DNA of 64,000 nt, taken from NCBI GenBank assembly GCA_964017155.1, contig OZ024862.1, positions 27,451,933 through 27,515,932 of the forward strand, read 5' to 3'. The position numbers and the translations under genes are program-made. Origin of the DNA: Oasisia sp. SBJ-2009 (lineage: Eukaryota; Annelida; Polychaeta; Sabellida; Siboglinidae). The notes under the pieces are model-generated. The model did not search any database. It was given only the letters and a program-made list of their open reading frames with translations, and was not told the origin of the DNA. Positions within the stretch are counted from its first letter, which is position 1. The number at the start of each line of letters is the position of its first letter. Of the stretch, positions 10,401 through 22,357 are shown in pieces.

Positions 10401-11480
10401 CGTCACGTCACGTCACGTCACGTCACGTCACGTCACGTCACGTCACGTCACGTCACGTCACGTCACGTCACGTCACGTCACGTCACGTCACGTCACGTCA
10501 CGTCACGTCACGTCACGTCACGTCACGTCACGTCACGTCCCGTCCCGTCCCGTCCCGTCCCGTCCCGTCCCGTCCCGTCCCGTCCCGTCCCGTCCCGTCC
10601 CGTCCCGTCCCGTCCCGTCCCGTCCCGTCCCGTCCCGTCCCGTCCCGTCCCGTCCCGTCCCGTCCCGTCCCGTCCCGTCCCGTCCCGTCCCGTCCCGTCC
10701 CGTCCCGTCCCGTCCCGTCCCGTCCCGTCCCGTCCCGTCCCGTCCCGTCCCGTCCCGTCCCGTCCCGTCCCGTCCCGTCCCGTCCCGTCCCGTCCCGTCC
10801 CGTCCCGTCCCGTCCCGTCCCGTCCCGTCCCGTCCCGTCCCGTCCCGTCCCGTCCCGTCCCGTCCCGTCCCGTCCCGTCCCGTCCCGTCCCGTCCCGTCC
10901 CGTCCCGTCCCGTCCCGTCCCGTCCCGTCCCGTCCCGTCCCGTCCCGTCCCGTCCCGTCCCGTCCCGTCCCGTCCCGTCCCGTCCCGTCCCGTCCCGTCC
11001 CGTCCCGTCCCGTCCCGTCCCGTCCCGTCCCGTCCCGTCCCGTCCCGTCCCGTCCCGTCCCGTCCCGTCCCGTCCCGTCCCGTCCCGTCCCGTCCCGTCC
11101 CGTCCCGTCCCGTCCCGTCCCGTCCCGTCCCGTCCCGTCCCGTCCCGTCCCGTCCCGTCCCGTCCCGTCCCGTCCCGTCCCGTCCCGTCCCGTCCCGTCC
11201 CGTCCCGTCCCGTCCCGTCCCGTCCCGTCCCGTCCCGTCCCGTCCCGTCCCGTCCCGTCCCGCCCCGCCCCGCCCCGCCCCGCCCCGCCCCGCCCCGCCC
11301 CGCCCCGCCCCGCCCCGCCCCGCCCCGCCCCGCCACGCCACGCCACGCCACGCCACGCCACGCCACGCCACGCCACGCCACGCCACGCCACGCCACGCCA
11401 CGCCACGCCACGCCACGCCACGCCACGCCACGCCACGCCACGCCACGCCACGCCACGCCACGCCACGCCACGCCACGTCA
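10401..11480. repeat. 1.08-kb pentamer array in four unit blocks
   Basis: 216 contiguous pentamers in one phase: CGTCA x27 (10401-10535), CGTCC x145 (10536-11260), CGCCC x14 (11261-11330), CGCCA x29 (11331-11475), and a final CGTCA (11476-11480). Adjacent blocks differ by one base substitution. None of the pentamers gives a stop on the minus strand, so long artefactual frames appear there. Confidence 0.98.
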
Positions 11481-11574
11481 CATTAGTTTTACATTACTTG
11501 GGCGGCAGGACGTTTGCAACATGTTTTCGTTTATTTAATGTTCGTGTGTGTTTGTGTCGCAAATGAAAACACGG

Positions 11575-11612
11575 GGCGCAGATAGTGTAGTGGTTAGCAC
11601 GTCCAATTATTA
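11575..11612 (+). mobile_element. tRNA-like A box, possible SINE head
   Basis: The sequence agtgtagtggttagcacgtc matches a tRNA A box and D-arm. No B box or acceptor pairing is seen downstream, so it is not a tRNA gene. It may be a decayed tRNA-derived SINE. Confidence 0.3.
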
Positions 11613-12340
11613 TCGTTGAAATATCTTACCCTATGTGTTGGGCGGAAAGAAAAACAGATGGGGCCTGAATCTTAACAACATTCAATGGTATGTCGAACAG
11701 CTGCATGTGTGTGGCTGCCATGTGGAAATTGTGACGTATGTCGTTGCTAGGCAACGCTATTCCTCATGGATGGGTAAAATGAACAATAACCGACTTTACT
11801 GATACAGAACGTCGCAACAACTTCGAATTTGCTCGATCGTTAAGTACCACAAATATGCGAACAACCCTTTTCGAATACTGTAACCTTGTACTGTTGTATG
11901 TTGTTTGAATAAATCATAATTAATTGAATTGTCCTGTTGTCTGTGATATTTGACGGTCTTTCGTAATCACAGTTAATCTTAGAAAGTGTCACTCCAAATT
12001 ACTCATGAGAACTACGTCTGGAAACAGGGAGTGTCGTGTTACCGACATTGGACCAGCAGAGGGGACATATATTGGACCGGTGGTTCAATATCTGTCTCAG
12101 GCGGTCCGATATAGATTCCGACGCTTATGTAAAGGAAAGTTGGTAATTTATAGTCTACTTTACAACGATTCCGTCAATATCAAATCATTTAGATCTATGT
12201 TTTAAATGTTAATGCAGCCTTATATAATCGTACTTCCGATTTACCATTCTACACGATGCTACTTCATGTGTTTTGTCAATATTCACTCCCGCACGCCCAC
12301 AATTGCGCCCGACCCCTCCGTTTGTCTGCCCAGGGAGAGA

Positions 12341-13945
12341 ATGCTAGACAAAATGACTGAACGAACCTGCATTGACAGATTTCCAATCGTTGAAGCAATG
12401 TTTGATCTGTTGTTCATTAGGGGCACATATGGCAGATGGACTGAAGAAGACTTGGACCGCGCCTTGACTGCTCTTCAAAACGGAGACGCAGGCTTAAATG
12501 CCATCGCCAAGACTTACGGGGTTCCAAAGGCGCCACTCAAGAGGCATCTTGACATCGGCAACAAATATGCTAATGGCAGCAAGACATTTTTGGGTCGCCC
12601 ACAAACCCTGCCACCTGTCCTTGAAACAGCATTGGTCAAGTACGTCCTTGACATGGAGTCAATGTTGATTGGTCTAAGCAGAACCGATCTGATTGAATTG
12701 GCCTACCAACTCGCCAATGCCAACGGCATCGACGGGTTCAAACATGATAAACAGTCAGCAAGCACCATGTGGTACCGAACATTTATGAAACGCCATCCGG
12801 AACTCAGCCTGCGAAAAGCTGAGGTAACTTCAGTTGCCAGAGCAAAAGGGTTTAACCGTGTTAATGTTGGGCAATTTTTGGATTCTCTCGAGACTCTGGT
12901 AGAGAGGCATAACCTCGGAGCGGCAAACATATTCAACGTTGATGAATCTGGCATAACGACCATCCAAAAGCCAGGCAAAGTCATCGGTAGACGTGGGAAG
13001 AAGCAAGTCGGGTCACTCACATCAGGTGAACGTGGCTTCACAACTACCGTTGTATGTTGTGTAAGCGCCGCAGGAAATTACATCCCACCGAAGATGATCT
13101 ACAAGCGGCAACGCATGAATCAGACCATGCATATTGGAGCTCCCTCGGGACAGTTGTTGAGAGGAGTGACAGCGGATGAATGACCAAGGAGCTGTTCCTC
13201 GTGTGGATAAAGCACTTTCACGCCCATGTGAAATGGTCTCCAGACAAGCCAGGTCTGTTGATCCTAATCGGCCAGTATTCCCACACTCGGAACTTGGAGG
13301 CTATCAACTTCGCCCGAGAAAACGGCATCATTCTATTGCACACACACAACACAACTCATCGTCTCCAGCCTCTTGACCGCACTTTCTACAAGTCGCTCAT
13401 GGTCAACTATGACCGTGTTTGCGACAAATGGTTGCGAACAGAGAAGACCACAGTGACGGTGGATGTCGTTGCAAGGCTCTTCGGCCAGGCATACGTAGCC
13501 CCTGCAACGATGTCAACAGCCATCAATGGCTTTCGCTGCACCGGCATTTGGCCTTGTGACCGCCATGTCTTCACAGACGAAGACTATGCGGCTGCATCGC
13601 GGTTTGGCGATCAACTTGCGCAAGCTCCTGATCCTGATGAACTTACGCAAATCCCGGACGATCAACTTGCGCAAGCCCCCGATGATCAACTTGCGCAAAC
13701 CCCCGATGATCAACTGGCGCAAGCCCCCGATGATCAACATACGCAAGCCCCCGATGATCAACTTGCGCAAACCCCCGATGATCAATATACGCAAGCCCCC
13801 GATGATCAACTTACGCAAGCCCCCGATGATCAACTTGCGCAAACCCCCGATGATCAACTTGCACAAACCCCCGATGATCAACTTGCGCAAGCCCCCGATG
13901 ATCAATATACCCAAGCCCCCGATGATCAACTTACTGTTAACGAAA
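12341..13945 (+). pseudogene. Pogo/Tigger-like DDE transposase, inactivated
   Basis: The product resembles a DDE transposase of the pogo/Tigger/Jerky group, which cuts and pastes its own DNA element. The N-terminus has a helix-turn-helix of the Psq/CENP-B type (GRWTEEDLDRALTALQNGD, then AIAKTYGVPKAPLKRHL). The catalytic core follows: IFNVDESGITT supplies the first Asp, and HTHNTTHRLQPLD supplies the third acidic residue. The second block reads LLILIGQYSHTRN where the family has an LLILDGH-like sequence, so the second catalytic Asp is replaced by Ile. A short deletion near 13178-13184 shifts the frame between the two halves. Both lesions mean it is dead. The C-terminus has expanded as a minisatellite. 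Terminal inverted repeats of the element were not found. Confidence 0.85.
13660..13933 (+). repeat. 24-bp coding minisatellite in the transposase tail
   Basis: About 11 units of 24 bp (cccgatgatcaacttgcgcaag type) encode PDDQLAQ followed by A or T. Each unit contains the palindromes tgatca and, in most, ttgcgcaa. Unit variants (QLTQ, QYTQ, QHTQ) are spread through the array. Length is a multiple of three, so the frame is preserved. Confidence 0.9.
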
Positions 13946-13999
13946 TATTTGTATACATTGAAAACAAGACGATTTCTGTAAAATTTAAATTACAGGTAA

Positions 14000-16605
14000 A
14001 TGGTAACTGACGAAACGTTTCTCCAATTTACAGGTGGTGTTACAAATAACTGTCTAAATAATATTTTTAACGCAGGCAATACTATTGACGGAAATAACGA
14101 ATTGCCAATAATACGCCGATCATCATATTATGACTTTGATAAATTTAATTCATTAGCAAAAAAACAAGGAAAACAATTAAGTATTTTTAGTTCAAATATA
14201 CAGTCCATAAATGCAAAGTTTAGTGAACTTGAGGCATATGTAAATGACGTATCCTCGTTAAACTTTAAATTCAGCATAATATGCCTTCAGGAGAGTTGGT
14301 TATCTGAAAATGATGACTTGTCATTAATCCAGTTAACTGGATATGACTGCATTTCACAAAGAAAAAGCTGCAGTAGTAAAGGTGGATTGTTAATATATAT
14401 ATAGATAATCGTTTTGATTATGAAGTAAAGATGAATTTGAATACGTATGAGTATTGGGAGGGTCAAATAATACAAATAACTAGAGGAGGATTATCGCAGC
14501 CAGTCATTATAGGAAACATTTACCGTCCTCCAAGGCCATCAACGGAAAATTATAACAAATTCATAAATGAATTTTCAACTGTCATATCAATTTTGCCATG
14601 TCACCAAAACAACAGTATTATCTTTGCAGGGGATTACAACATAAATATGTGAAAAATAAATGAACAAGAACACTGTAGCACTTTTATTGATATGTTAACT
14701 TCATTCAGTCTCTTCCCCCAAATTACACTTCCTACAAGGTTCACAACAAGGACTGGTACTCTTATTGACAACTTCTTTTGTAATTTAACAAAACGTATTT
14801 CACAAAGTACAGCAGGAATACTAATTAAGAAATATTATGATCATCAGCCATATTTTATGTTTGTGAATACCACTCTTAAAGAGGATCATACTACAAAATT
14901 CATACAAGTTAATGTACAAAATAAAGAGGCTATGTTAAATGTAAAAAATGAACTTCACTCCTCTGATATATACACAAAATTAGACACAAACACAAATACT
15001 GATCCAAACTATAACTATAATATTATCATAGATGAAATAAACCAAGCTAAAAATAAATATATGACTAGCAAATTAGTGAAATTTAACAAATACAAGCATA
15101 AGAAGTCTACATGGATAACTCAAGGACTGCTAACCTCAATAAGATACAGAGATAAACTTTTCAAACAAATCAAACTCACTAATCCTGAATCTTCCGAATA
15201 TGCCATATTATTGGTCAATTTAAAAACGTACAATAGCATTTTAAAAACAAGTCTTCGTAAAGCAAAACAAATCTACTATGATAAATGTTTTCATAATTTT
15301 AAATTTGATATAAAAACACTTGGAAAACTATAAATGAAATCCTTTCTACAAATAAAGCTAACAAATCATTTCCCAAATATTTTAAAGACTCTGATTCTAT
15401 TGTGACAGATAAATCAGAAATTGTAAACAAATTTAATGATTTTTTTACTAATATAGGTAGTAATCTGGCAAGTAATATAAAATACAAAGGCACTCGTGAA
15501 CATACATATTATCTAAATAAAATAGTAGAGAGAAATTTCACATTTAGCTATGTTGAAGAAAATATTATAAAAAGGACAATAATCAAGTTACCTAACAAAG
15601 GTAGCTGTTGATATGATGGTCTCTTCACTAAATTACTAAAAATTCTTGAACCAGCACTAACCAAATCTTTAGCATTATTAATAAATCAAGTATTAACAAC
15701 AGGAATCTTCCCTGATAAACTAAAAATTGCAAAGGTAATTCCTGTTTATAAAAAGGTGAGAAAACAGTTTTCAGTAATTATAGGCCCATATCACTTCTAC
15801 CAGCTATTTCAAAAATACTTTTTGAACAATTATCATCTTATTTAAGAGACTCTAGGCTTTTGTTTGATCATCAATATGGTTTCAGACCGATACATTTAAC
15901 AGAATATGCGGCATTAGAATTAATAGATAGAATAATAACACAACTGGATAAAGATGAAATACCAATTAATATATATTTAGATCTCTCCAATGCTTTTGAA
16001 ACCATTGATCATATAATTTTTATTGATAAATTGAAATATTATGGTGTACATGGAACAAATCTCAACTTATGCAGCAGCTACCTAGAAAATCGTAAACAAT
16101 ACACGGAAATTGACAATATCAAATCAAATATGTTATCAATAACAACAGGTGTACCACAAGGTTCAATTTTAGGACCACTATTATTCATCATATACATAAA
16201 TGATTTTGCACAAGCAAGTAAAATGTTTAACGTTCTCATTTATGCAGACGACACAACTTTGTCAAGTACACTAAATGTGTTCAGTGATAACACGCATGAC
16301 CGAAATTTAGAACGAAGAACTTGTTAAGATAAATGATTGGCTCAAGATTAATAAATTATCACTAAATGTAGTAAAATCTAAATTTATGATATTTCAAAAG
16401 AAAAAGAAAAATACAGAGATATTAAATCTGAAGATAGACAATATAAATATTGATCAAGTTAAGGAATTTAATTTCTTGGGTTTAATTATAGATACAAATT
16501 TAAACTGGAAAAAGCACGCTGAACAAATATCAAATGCGTGTTCTAAGAAAATTGGAATCTTAAAGCGAAAAAAAAAACCGAACGGTTTGGTGATATGGGC
16601 ATAAT
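14000..16605 (+). mobile_element. Non-LTR retrotransposon, endonuclease plus reverse transcriptase, decayed
   Basis: The endonuclease starts at 14170 (SIFSSNIQSINAKFSEL, then IICLQESWLSE) and continues through NIYRPPRPS and IIFAGDYNINM (14431-14652). A linker region runs to 15600. The reverse transcriptase follows at 15860-16320 with DLSNAFETIDH, GVPQGSILGPLLFIIYIND and YADDTTLSS, then FNFLGLIIDTNLNWKKH at 16450-16520. Frameshifts and stops break it at about 14404, 14652, 15333, 15611 and 16327. The order and motifs fit a Jockey/CR1-group LINE. It begins right after the dead transposase and ends in an A-rich stretch near 16605. It is AT-rich compared with its left neighbour. Confidence 0.8.
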
Positions 16606-16633
16606 AGAGCAAAAAAAAACTAACACTTTCCAA

Positions 16634-18173
16634 CCTCAATCACATTTTTAACGTGAGCGGTTTAGCAGAAAAAAATTTATAACACGTAGCCATAGAAAGT
16701 CTATGGAAATCTCCATTTTAGAAAAACAGTGACCTGTAGGACTCGCCGCCACTGATAGGCCAGTGGTTGTCGTACTACTTCTTGACAACTCCGTCGGGTG
16801 GCGCTGTGACTTTGCGCTCACAAAAGAGCGTAAATAATAGTACGGATTTTCTGATTCTTCGTCTGACGGAAATAGCACGGACAAAGGCCTGTGTTGTCAG
16901 ACATACCAGATGTGCGTGGTGGTGAAGACCAAAGGGAAATTGAAATGACGAGAAGAGAAACAACCAGACACAGAGAAGGCATCGACTCACGACTGGTGTC
17001 AACAATGACATGTACTTTCCGACCTAACCATGAAAACGACCGCCAGCAGCCGCCAAACCTTTCCTCACTTGTCTTACATACATATGCATACACAATGTTA
17101 TAAAATAAAATCACTTGCATTCCTCTAACGAAGAAAATTCACAAAAGCAACTCGATCGCAGATCCCGACGGCAACTCAGGCTCTTCGGTTACCGTAACAT
17201 CGCTATAAAAGTTAGCTTTACACACACTAACGTTAGGCGCGGTGGTGCGCGTGAATATTTATAAACTTTATTTACTGCATTCGCACGCGCGAAATAGTTT
17301 AATTAAGCAAGTAATTTGGTAATTATTATCATTACTAAGATCTTCAGAACATTTTAAGTTTTCTTATAATATAATTATAATATTTTATTTCATATGGCGC
17401 CAAATCCATAATTGTTTGTGGCGCTTCACAATATGATGTTATTAAAGGCAAAAAAAGTTAACTGTTTCGTGGCATACACCTAATAGAGTTAATATAAAGT
17501 AACAATTTCCACATATACTCAATTTTTTTAACGCCAGCGGTTTACCAGAAAAATATTTTTTAACACCCAGTCATCCAAATACTGTGAGCAACTCCATCTT
17601 AGACGAAGAATGACGTCACGACGGTGAGGCGCTCTCCACGCAGATTCCCTGCATGGGGTTTGGCTGTTGTCATGAAATGGCTGCAACTCGGCAACGCACG
17701 TAACATGCTGATGACGGTAAATATAAAGTTGTCTATTATTGTTATCGCTGAAATCATCCCATCAACTGATGATACATGTCTACTTCAAAGCATTTCTCCT
17801 CAAAATGGACCGAGCCAAAGTGAACTATACTTGGACTGGAGGGATTCCTAACAGTACGCCCGCAAATGTGAATCCATTGCTTCAATACTACCGGTTGTTT
17901 CAACTATTATTGCAACCGTATGCCGAACAGTAAGACATAATTACTAAAGTTTACCATAGATTTAACCACATATTTAAATACACGTCTATAAGCAGCTGCT
18001 AGATGTCACGCCAACTGAACGAACTGTCGAAGACTCGAAGTTGTTGACCCTTAACAACGTCGCATGAAGCTGACCAGAAGCCGGTCAGACTTTGAATGCC
18101 GCGCGCTGAATGGCCAAGCCAAGTTAACCCTTTCAATTATGGCGGCGTCTAGACCATCGTGGATTTCGTTAGA
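16634..18173 (+). mobile_element. Left arm of a ~4-kb imperfect palindrome
   Basis: This arm pairs in reverse complement with 18293-20640. Matching landmarks are 17117-17430 against 19790-20115, 17510-17815 against 18600-18920, and 18120-18173 against 18293-18350. A ~75-bp sequence (ggcatacacctaatagagtt...acgccagcggttta) recurs at 17468-17545, 18187-18265 and, inverted, at 18905-18960 and 18985-19075. It probably represents transposon ends. Confidence 0.75.
17620..17940 (-). pseudogene. THAP-domain remnant, left arm
   Basis: The minus strand near 17937 encodes CSAYGCNN, as does the right arm at 18517. In both, a stop follows directly. This is the start of a C2CH THAP zinc finger, the DNA-binding head of P-element-like transposases. 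The paired Cys/His half is not seen, so the call is tentative. Confidence 0.35.
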
Positions 18174-18292
18174 ATTAGGCTACGGCTTCGTGCCATACAC
18201 CTAATAGAGTTTATACAAAGTAACAATTTCCACATATACTCAATTTTTTAACGTCAGCGGTTTATTCAGAATGTGACTTTAAAGTATAACAT
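18174..18292. other. Palindrome spacer
   Basis: 119 bases between the arms. It contains another copy of the ggcatacacctaatagagtt...cagcggttta unit, in plus orientation, which also occurs inside both arms. Confidence 0.65.
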
Positions 18293-18516
18293 TCTAACGA
18301 AATCCACGATGGTCTAGACGTCGCCATAGGTGAAGGGTTAATTTGCCTTGGCCATTCAGCGCGCGGCATTCTATATCTCGGTCAGCTTCCGGCGACGTCG
18401 TTAAGGGTCAACAACTTCGAGTCTTCGACAGTTCGTTCAGTTGGCGTGACATCTAGCAGCTGCTTATAGACGTATATCTAAATCTGTGGTTAAATCTATG
18501 GTAAACTTTAGTAATT

Positions 18517-18640
18517 ATGCCTTCGTGTTCGGCATACGGTTGCAATAATAGTTGAAACAACCGGTAGTATTGAAGCAATGGATTCAGGTTGTTGATTTGC
18601 GGGCGTACTGTTTGTCACTTTGCTCGGTCCATTTTGAGGA
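18517..18640 (+). pseudogene. THAP-domain start, right arm
   Basis: An ATG at 18517 opens MPSCSAYGCNNS and then a stop. M-P-x-C-x-A-x-x-C is the standard start of a THAP domain. The premature stop and the lack of a visible second metal-binding half show it is broken. Confidence 0.4.
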
Positions 18641-19107
18641 GAAATGCTTTGATGTAGACATGTATCATCAGTTGATGGGATGATTTCAGCGATAACAATA
18701 ATAGACAACTTTATATTTACGGTCATCAGCATGTTACGCGCGTTGCCGAGTTGCAGCCATTTCATGACAACAGCCAAACCCTATGCAGGGAATCTACGTG
18801 GAGAGCGCCTCGATCACCGTCGTGACGTCATTCTTCGTCTAAGATGGGGTAGCGCATAGAATTTGGATGGCTGGGTGTTAAAAAATATATGTGGAAATAT
18901 GTGCTGAGTATATGTGGAAATTGTTACTTTACATTAACTCTATTAGGTGTATGCCACGTAAAAGTTAACTTTGTTTGTCCTTTAAAGTCGCATTCTGAGT
19001 AAACCGCTGACGTTAAAAAATTGAGTATATGTGGAAATTGTTACTTTATATTAACTCTATTAGGTGTATGCCACGAAACAGTTAATTTTTTTGCCTTTAA
19101 AATATAT

Positions 19108-19768
19108 GCAATAAGAAGAATGCTACCCACAGGTAATATTTATAAAATAAATGCATATGTTTGCATAATTAACTAACATTGTCTATTACGTGGGTAGTCA
19201 TAAAAGAGGTATGGAAATTACGTGTTGTTCGATGATGTCACATTGTTTATTTTAAGAATATTTCTATAAACATCCAGCGTGTACTGCAAGCATGCAAGCT
19301 TATATTATATAAACGATGTTTCTAACAATAATAACTAAACAATAACATATTAGTATTAGTATTTTTAAATGCTCCTAAACCTTATTTTTCTACCACCATA
19401 TATTTCCCATATTATATTCATATTCTGTTTAAATTTCAGAGATTTATTGTCCCGATAATTAATACAGTTTCTTGTCCAAAAATAATTATTATTACGTATC
19501 TGGTGGTGGAAATATAATTCATAAGTAGAAAAATATATAGCTTCAATAATATTTTCTTATGCATAATGTGTGTATGTGCTGAATGAAAATGATTGTTACG
19601 TCGTAATTATTTTACCATTTTTATTATTTATTACCTTTACATTAATGTATCACTATTGTTGTTATGGAATCTTTTTAATACTGATAGGTCACTTAGTTGA
19701 TTATATAGACACACACATTTTCATGATTTATTTTGGAAATATCTGTGGGTAGTATTCTTCTTATTGTA
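19108..19768. mobile_element. Nested ~660-bp element with 24-bp inverted ends
   Basis: The left end is caataagaagaatgctaccc (then acag) and the right end is its near-perfect complement, ending cttcttattg at 19768. The left palindrome arm (17430-17455) lacks this segment and gives the empty site: gcctttaa continues directly into the sequence that here follows the insertion. TTAA flanks both sides (tttaaaatat and ttttaatag), a candidate target duplication. No coding capacity, so it is non-autonomous. Confidence 0.75.
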
Positions 19769-20689
19769 TTTTTAATAGCAGTATGTTGTGAAGCGCCACA
19801 ACCAATTATGGATGTGACGCTATATCAATAAAATATTATTATATTACAATAAAACTTATCATTTCCTGCAAATCATAGTGATGATAATAATTAATTATTA
19901 CTATATTATTTACAATTAATTAAATTATTTTGCGCGTGCGAATGCAGTAAGTAAAGTTTATCAATAGTCGCGCGCACAAACGTGCCGTCTAATGGCATTT
20001 TGTGCAAGGCTAACTTATTTTAGCGATTTTACGGTACCGGGCAGCGACTGACGAAATTGCCGTCGACATCTGCGCGTTTGTTTTATGGATTTTCTTCGTT
20101 AGAGGAATGCAAATGATTTTATTTCATAACGTAGTGTATGTATATGTATGTAAGATAGGTGAGGAGAAGTTTGGCGGCTGTTGGTGGCCCTTTTCATGGT
20201 TAGGTCAATCCAACCCGGTCGCCTGGCATCCGCGCTGTGTCTGCGACTGTCCCAACGAATCCACTGGACCACTGTTTCAGTTCTGGTCAATTCAATGGGT
20301 AACAAAAAGACAGCTTACTGATACTGTCTTTCACTGTACTGTTACTACAAGCGTATGGGGAACCGTGTGGCATATTGATGTCGCGATTTCGTTGTAAACC
20401 GACTCGGTAAGGCAACTTTTAGCGTAACGCTTGGCTCTCTGTTATGACAGCTGAACCAGCAGACGACTCTCTGGCGTATTACTTTTCCAAAGTGCTGGGT
20501 TGTGATTGGTTGCAAGGATCAAGATGGACCGGTTCATGGTGTCGGTGATTTAGCTCGATTTTCCCACTTTAAGAACACTTTCTGAGGAAACCACTAATGT
20601 GAAAAATGTGATTGTAGATGCAAATGATTAGCTTGTGTAAACTCTTTTAGGTGCATAACACTAAGCTGTTGCATTTTTCTTCACTTTAA

Positions 20690-20975
20690 CGATTCTGCAC
20701 GTATCGCAGTGTGCCGATTCCGTTTGCTGATTCCGCTGTAGTGCTTTACAATTGCCGTCCGGCCTAGCAACCGTCACCATTACGAAGTTTGCAAGCGAGT
20801 TAAAATACAAGATGGTCATCGCGCGTAATGTGCATAGATGACGGAGTCTGACGATAGTTCATAGTGTGGTAAGACGACGCACATCAAGTACCACACGGCT
20901 AAAAGTGTCCCGAATAGAAATATGCCGACTGCCAGTCGGTCGTTGCTGCTCCTGGCGAAGTACGGATTAATCATT
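20690..20975 (-). pseudogene. Truncated, frameshifted copy of the ZDHHC-like exon
   Basis: It matches 3768-4052 in the same orientation. A one-base deletion near 20820 (gatggtcatcgcgcg against gatcgccatcgtagcg) breaks the frame, and the cysteine/histidine part (KPPRSHHC) is replaced by palindrome sequence at 20690. Unlike the 3.8-kb copy, it continues upstream as coding sequence (NPYFARSSNDRLAVG, read on the minus strand across 20930-20970), so it keeps the original exon order. Confidence 0.75.
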
Positions 20976-21283
20976 CATGGGGTGAATTCCGCTCACGATC
21001 CACTTACAATACTCATCACTGTAATATCACAGTGTAGTTTTAACGTAACGCGGATTTTTTTACAAAGAATATTTCCGAAAACACGGACGACGCGACAATT
21101 CGCCCCGGGTAATCAAGTACCGACAATATAATTATTTAGAAATTGGCGAAGGAAATCAGCCGAGTTGAATGCTCACTTGTTAGTCAGTCAAGCGTAACAT
21201 ATTTAGAAGATCGTATAATCAGTATCCAATCAGTAATTGCGTTATTAGCCGTAACACATGCACCAGTGGACGGCTTGAAAAGT

Positions 21284-21365
21284 GCAGTGCAGTGCAGTGC
21301 AGTGCAGTGCAGTGCAGTGCAGTGCAGTGCAGTGCAGTGCAGTGCAGTGCAGTGCAGTGCAGTGC
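21284..21365. repeat. (GTGCA)n pentamer array, ~16 units
   Basis: Complementary counterpart of the array at 2873-3091, shorter and pure. Confidence 0.95.
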
Positions 21366-22340
21366 TATACATGTTGAATAGTCTGATTATTGTTTGAGGA
21401 ATAAAGGGGGGTGTAATCGTTGATATTTCGCCGTTCAAGGGTGGATGATATTGAAAATTGGTTGTGGTTTGATGGGGATAGAGCCCTAAACTATATATTT
21501 TTAAGAACCTAAAACGGCATTAATCCACTGATGCTGACTTAAAACATCATCGAAATTCACTATAAACAATAGACACTCTGCCTCGCAACCTCCGTTCCGA
21601 ACCCTATTGACAATACGGGGCATTTGGGAGCCGATCCGTTGTACGGGGCATGCTGCTCAGAGCATCTGTGCTTTTCACTAGTCTAGCAACATATACAGTG
21701 GACTCAGTGGTCTTCTCAAGAAACTGCATGACTGGTAGAGCCGGCAGTCCACGGACCAGTTTCATGACGTGTTACTTATTGCGTCACCTGGCAGATGAAA
21801 CTCCAATGTATTTGGAAGCAAACAGCGTCGTTTACGAAGACAACCGCTTAACCAAACCTTAAATGGGGACTGAAACGCCTTAACAACCATTTCCCAAACA
21901 TAACAACATATCATTATTTAAAGGATATGTGACTGTGGTTTCATGAACACGGAACCACGGTATACAATTTAAATACTTTTTCAAACTGGGATGTCTTTGA
22001 ATACTGAACGCCGCCATATTTTGTGCATGCGGCATTTGGTTTCATCAGCTGTCTATTCATTGAAAATGTTAGATGATTTTCGATTTACTTCATCAATATA
22101 GTAGAAAATTCAAGCGATGGAGCGCGTACGAATTTGCGCGTCATTGCTCCATGAATATAAATGAGGACCGACTAGTGTTTCGTTTGAAATTCTGTCATTG
22201 ATTGTAAATCGTTGTAATTTAATCTCACGTTTTTCGAACGCGACAAAAATGAATTGTTAATCTATACAGGGCCTACCATGCATATTATGACATCATATTC
22301 TTGTCTGTTGATGGAGAAAATCAGAACAAAATCGACCAAC

Positions 22341-22357
22341 GGGGGGGGGGGGGGGGG
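22341..22357. repeat. Poly-G run of 17
   Basis: Seventeen consecutive G, absent from the corresponding place near 1000 in the other copy. Runs like this can form quadruplexes and are also prone to sequencing error. Confidence 0.85.

Larger units (their letters stand above)
18293..20685 (-). mobile_element. Right arm of the ~4-kb imperfect palindrome
   Basis: Reverse complement of 16634-18173, lengthened by a nested element at 19108-19768. Its outer end at about 20685 joins the truncated ZDHHC-like copy, so insertion of the palindromic element removed the DHHC part of that exon. Confidence 0.75.

Noticed and set aside
10523..11481. Three overlapping ~317-codon frames of G-T-G-R-D type
   Set aside because: Pure translation of a pentamer array; three frames are open equally and no flanking coding signal exists.
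11575..11612. tRNA gene
   Set aside because: Only an A-box-like stretch; no acceptor stem or B box.
13513..13981. Frames opposite to or out of phase with the transposase minisatellite
   Set aside because: The 24-bp period keeps all frames open; only the frame continuous with the DDE domain has homology.
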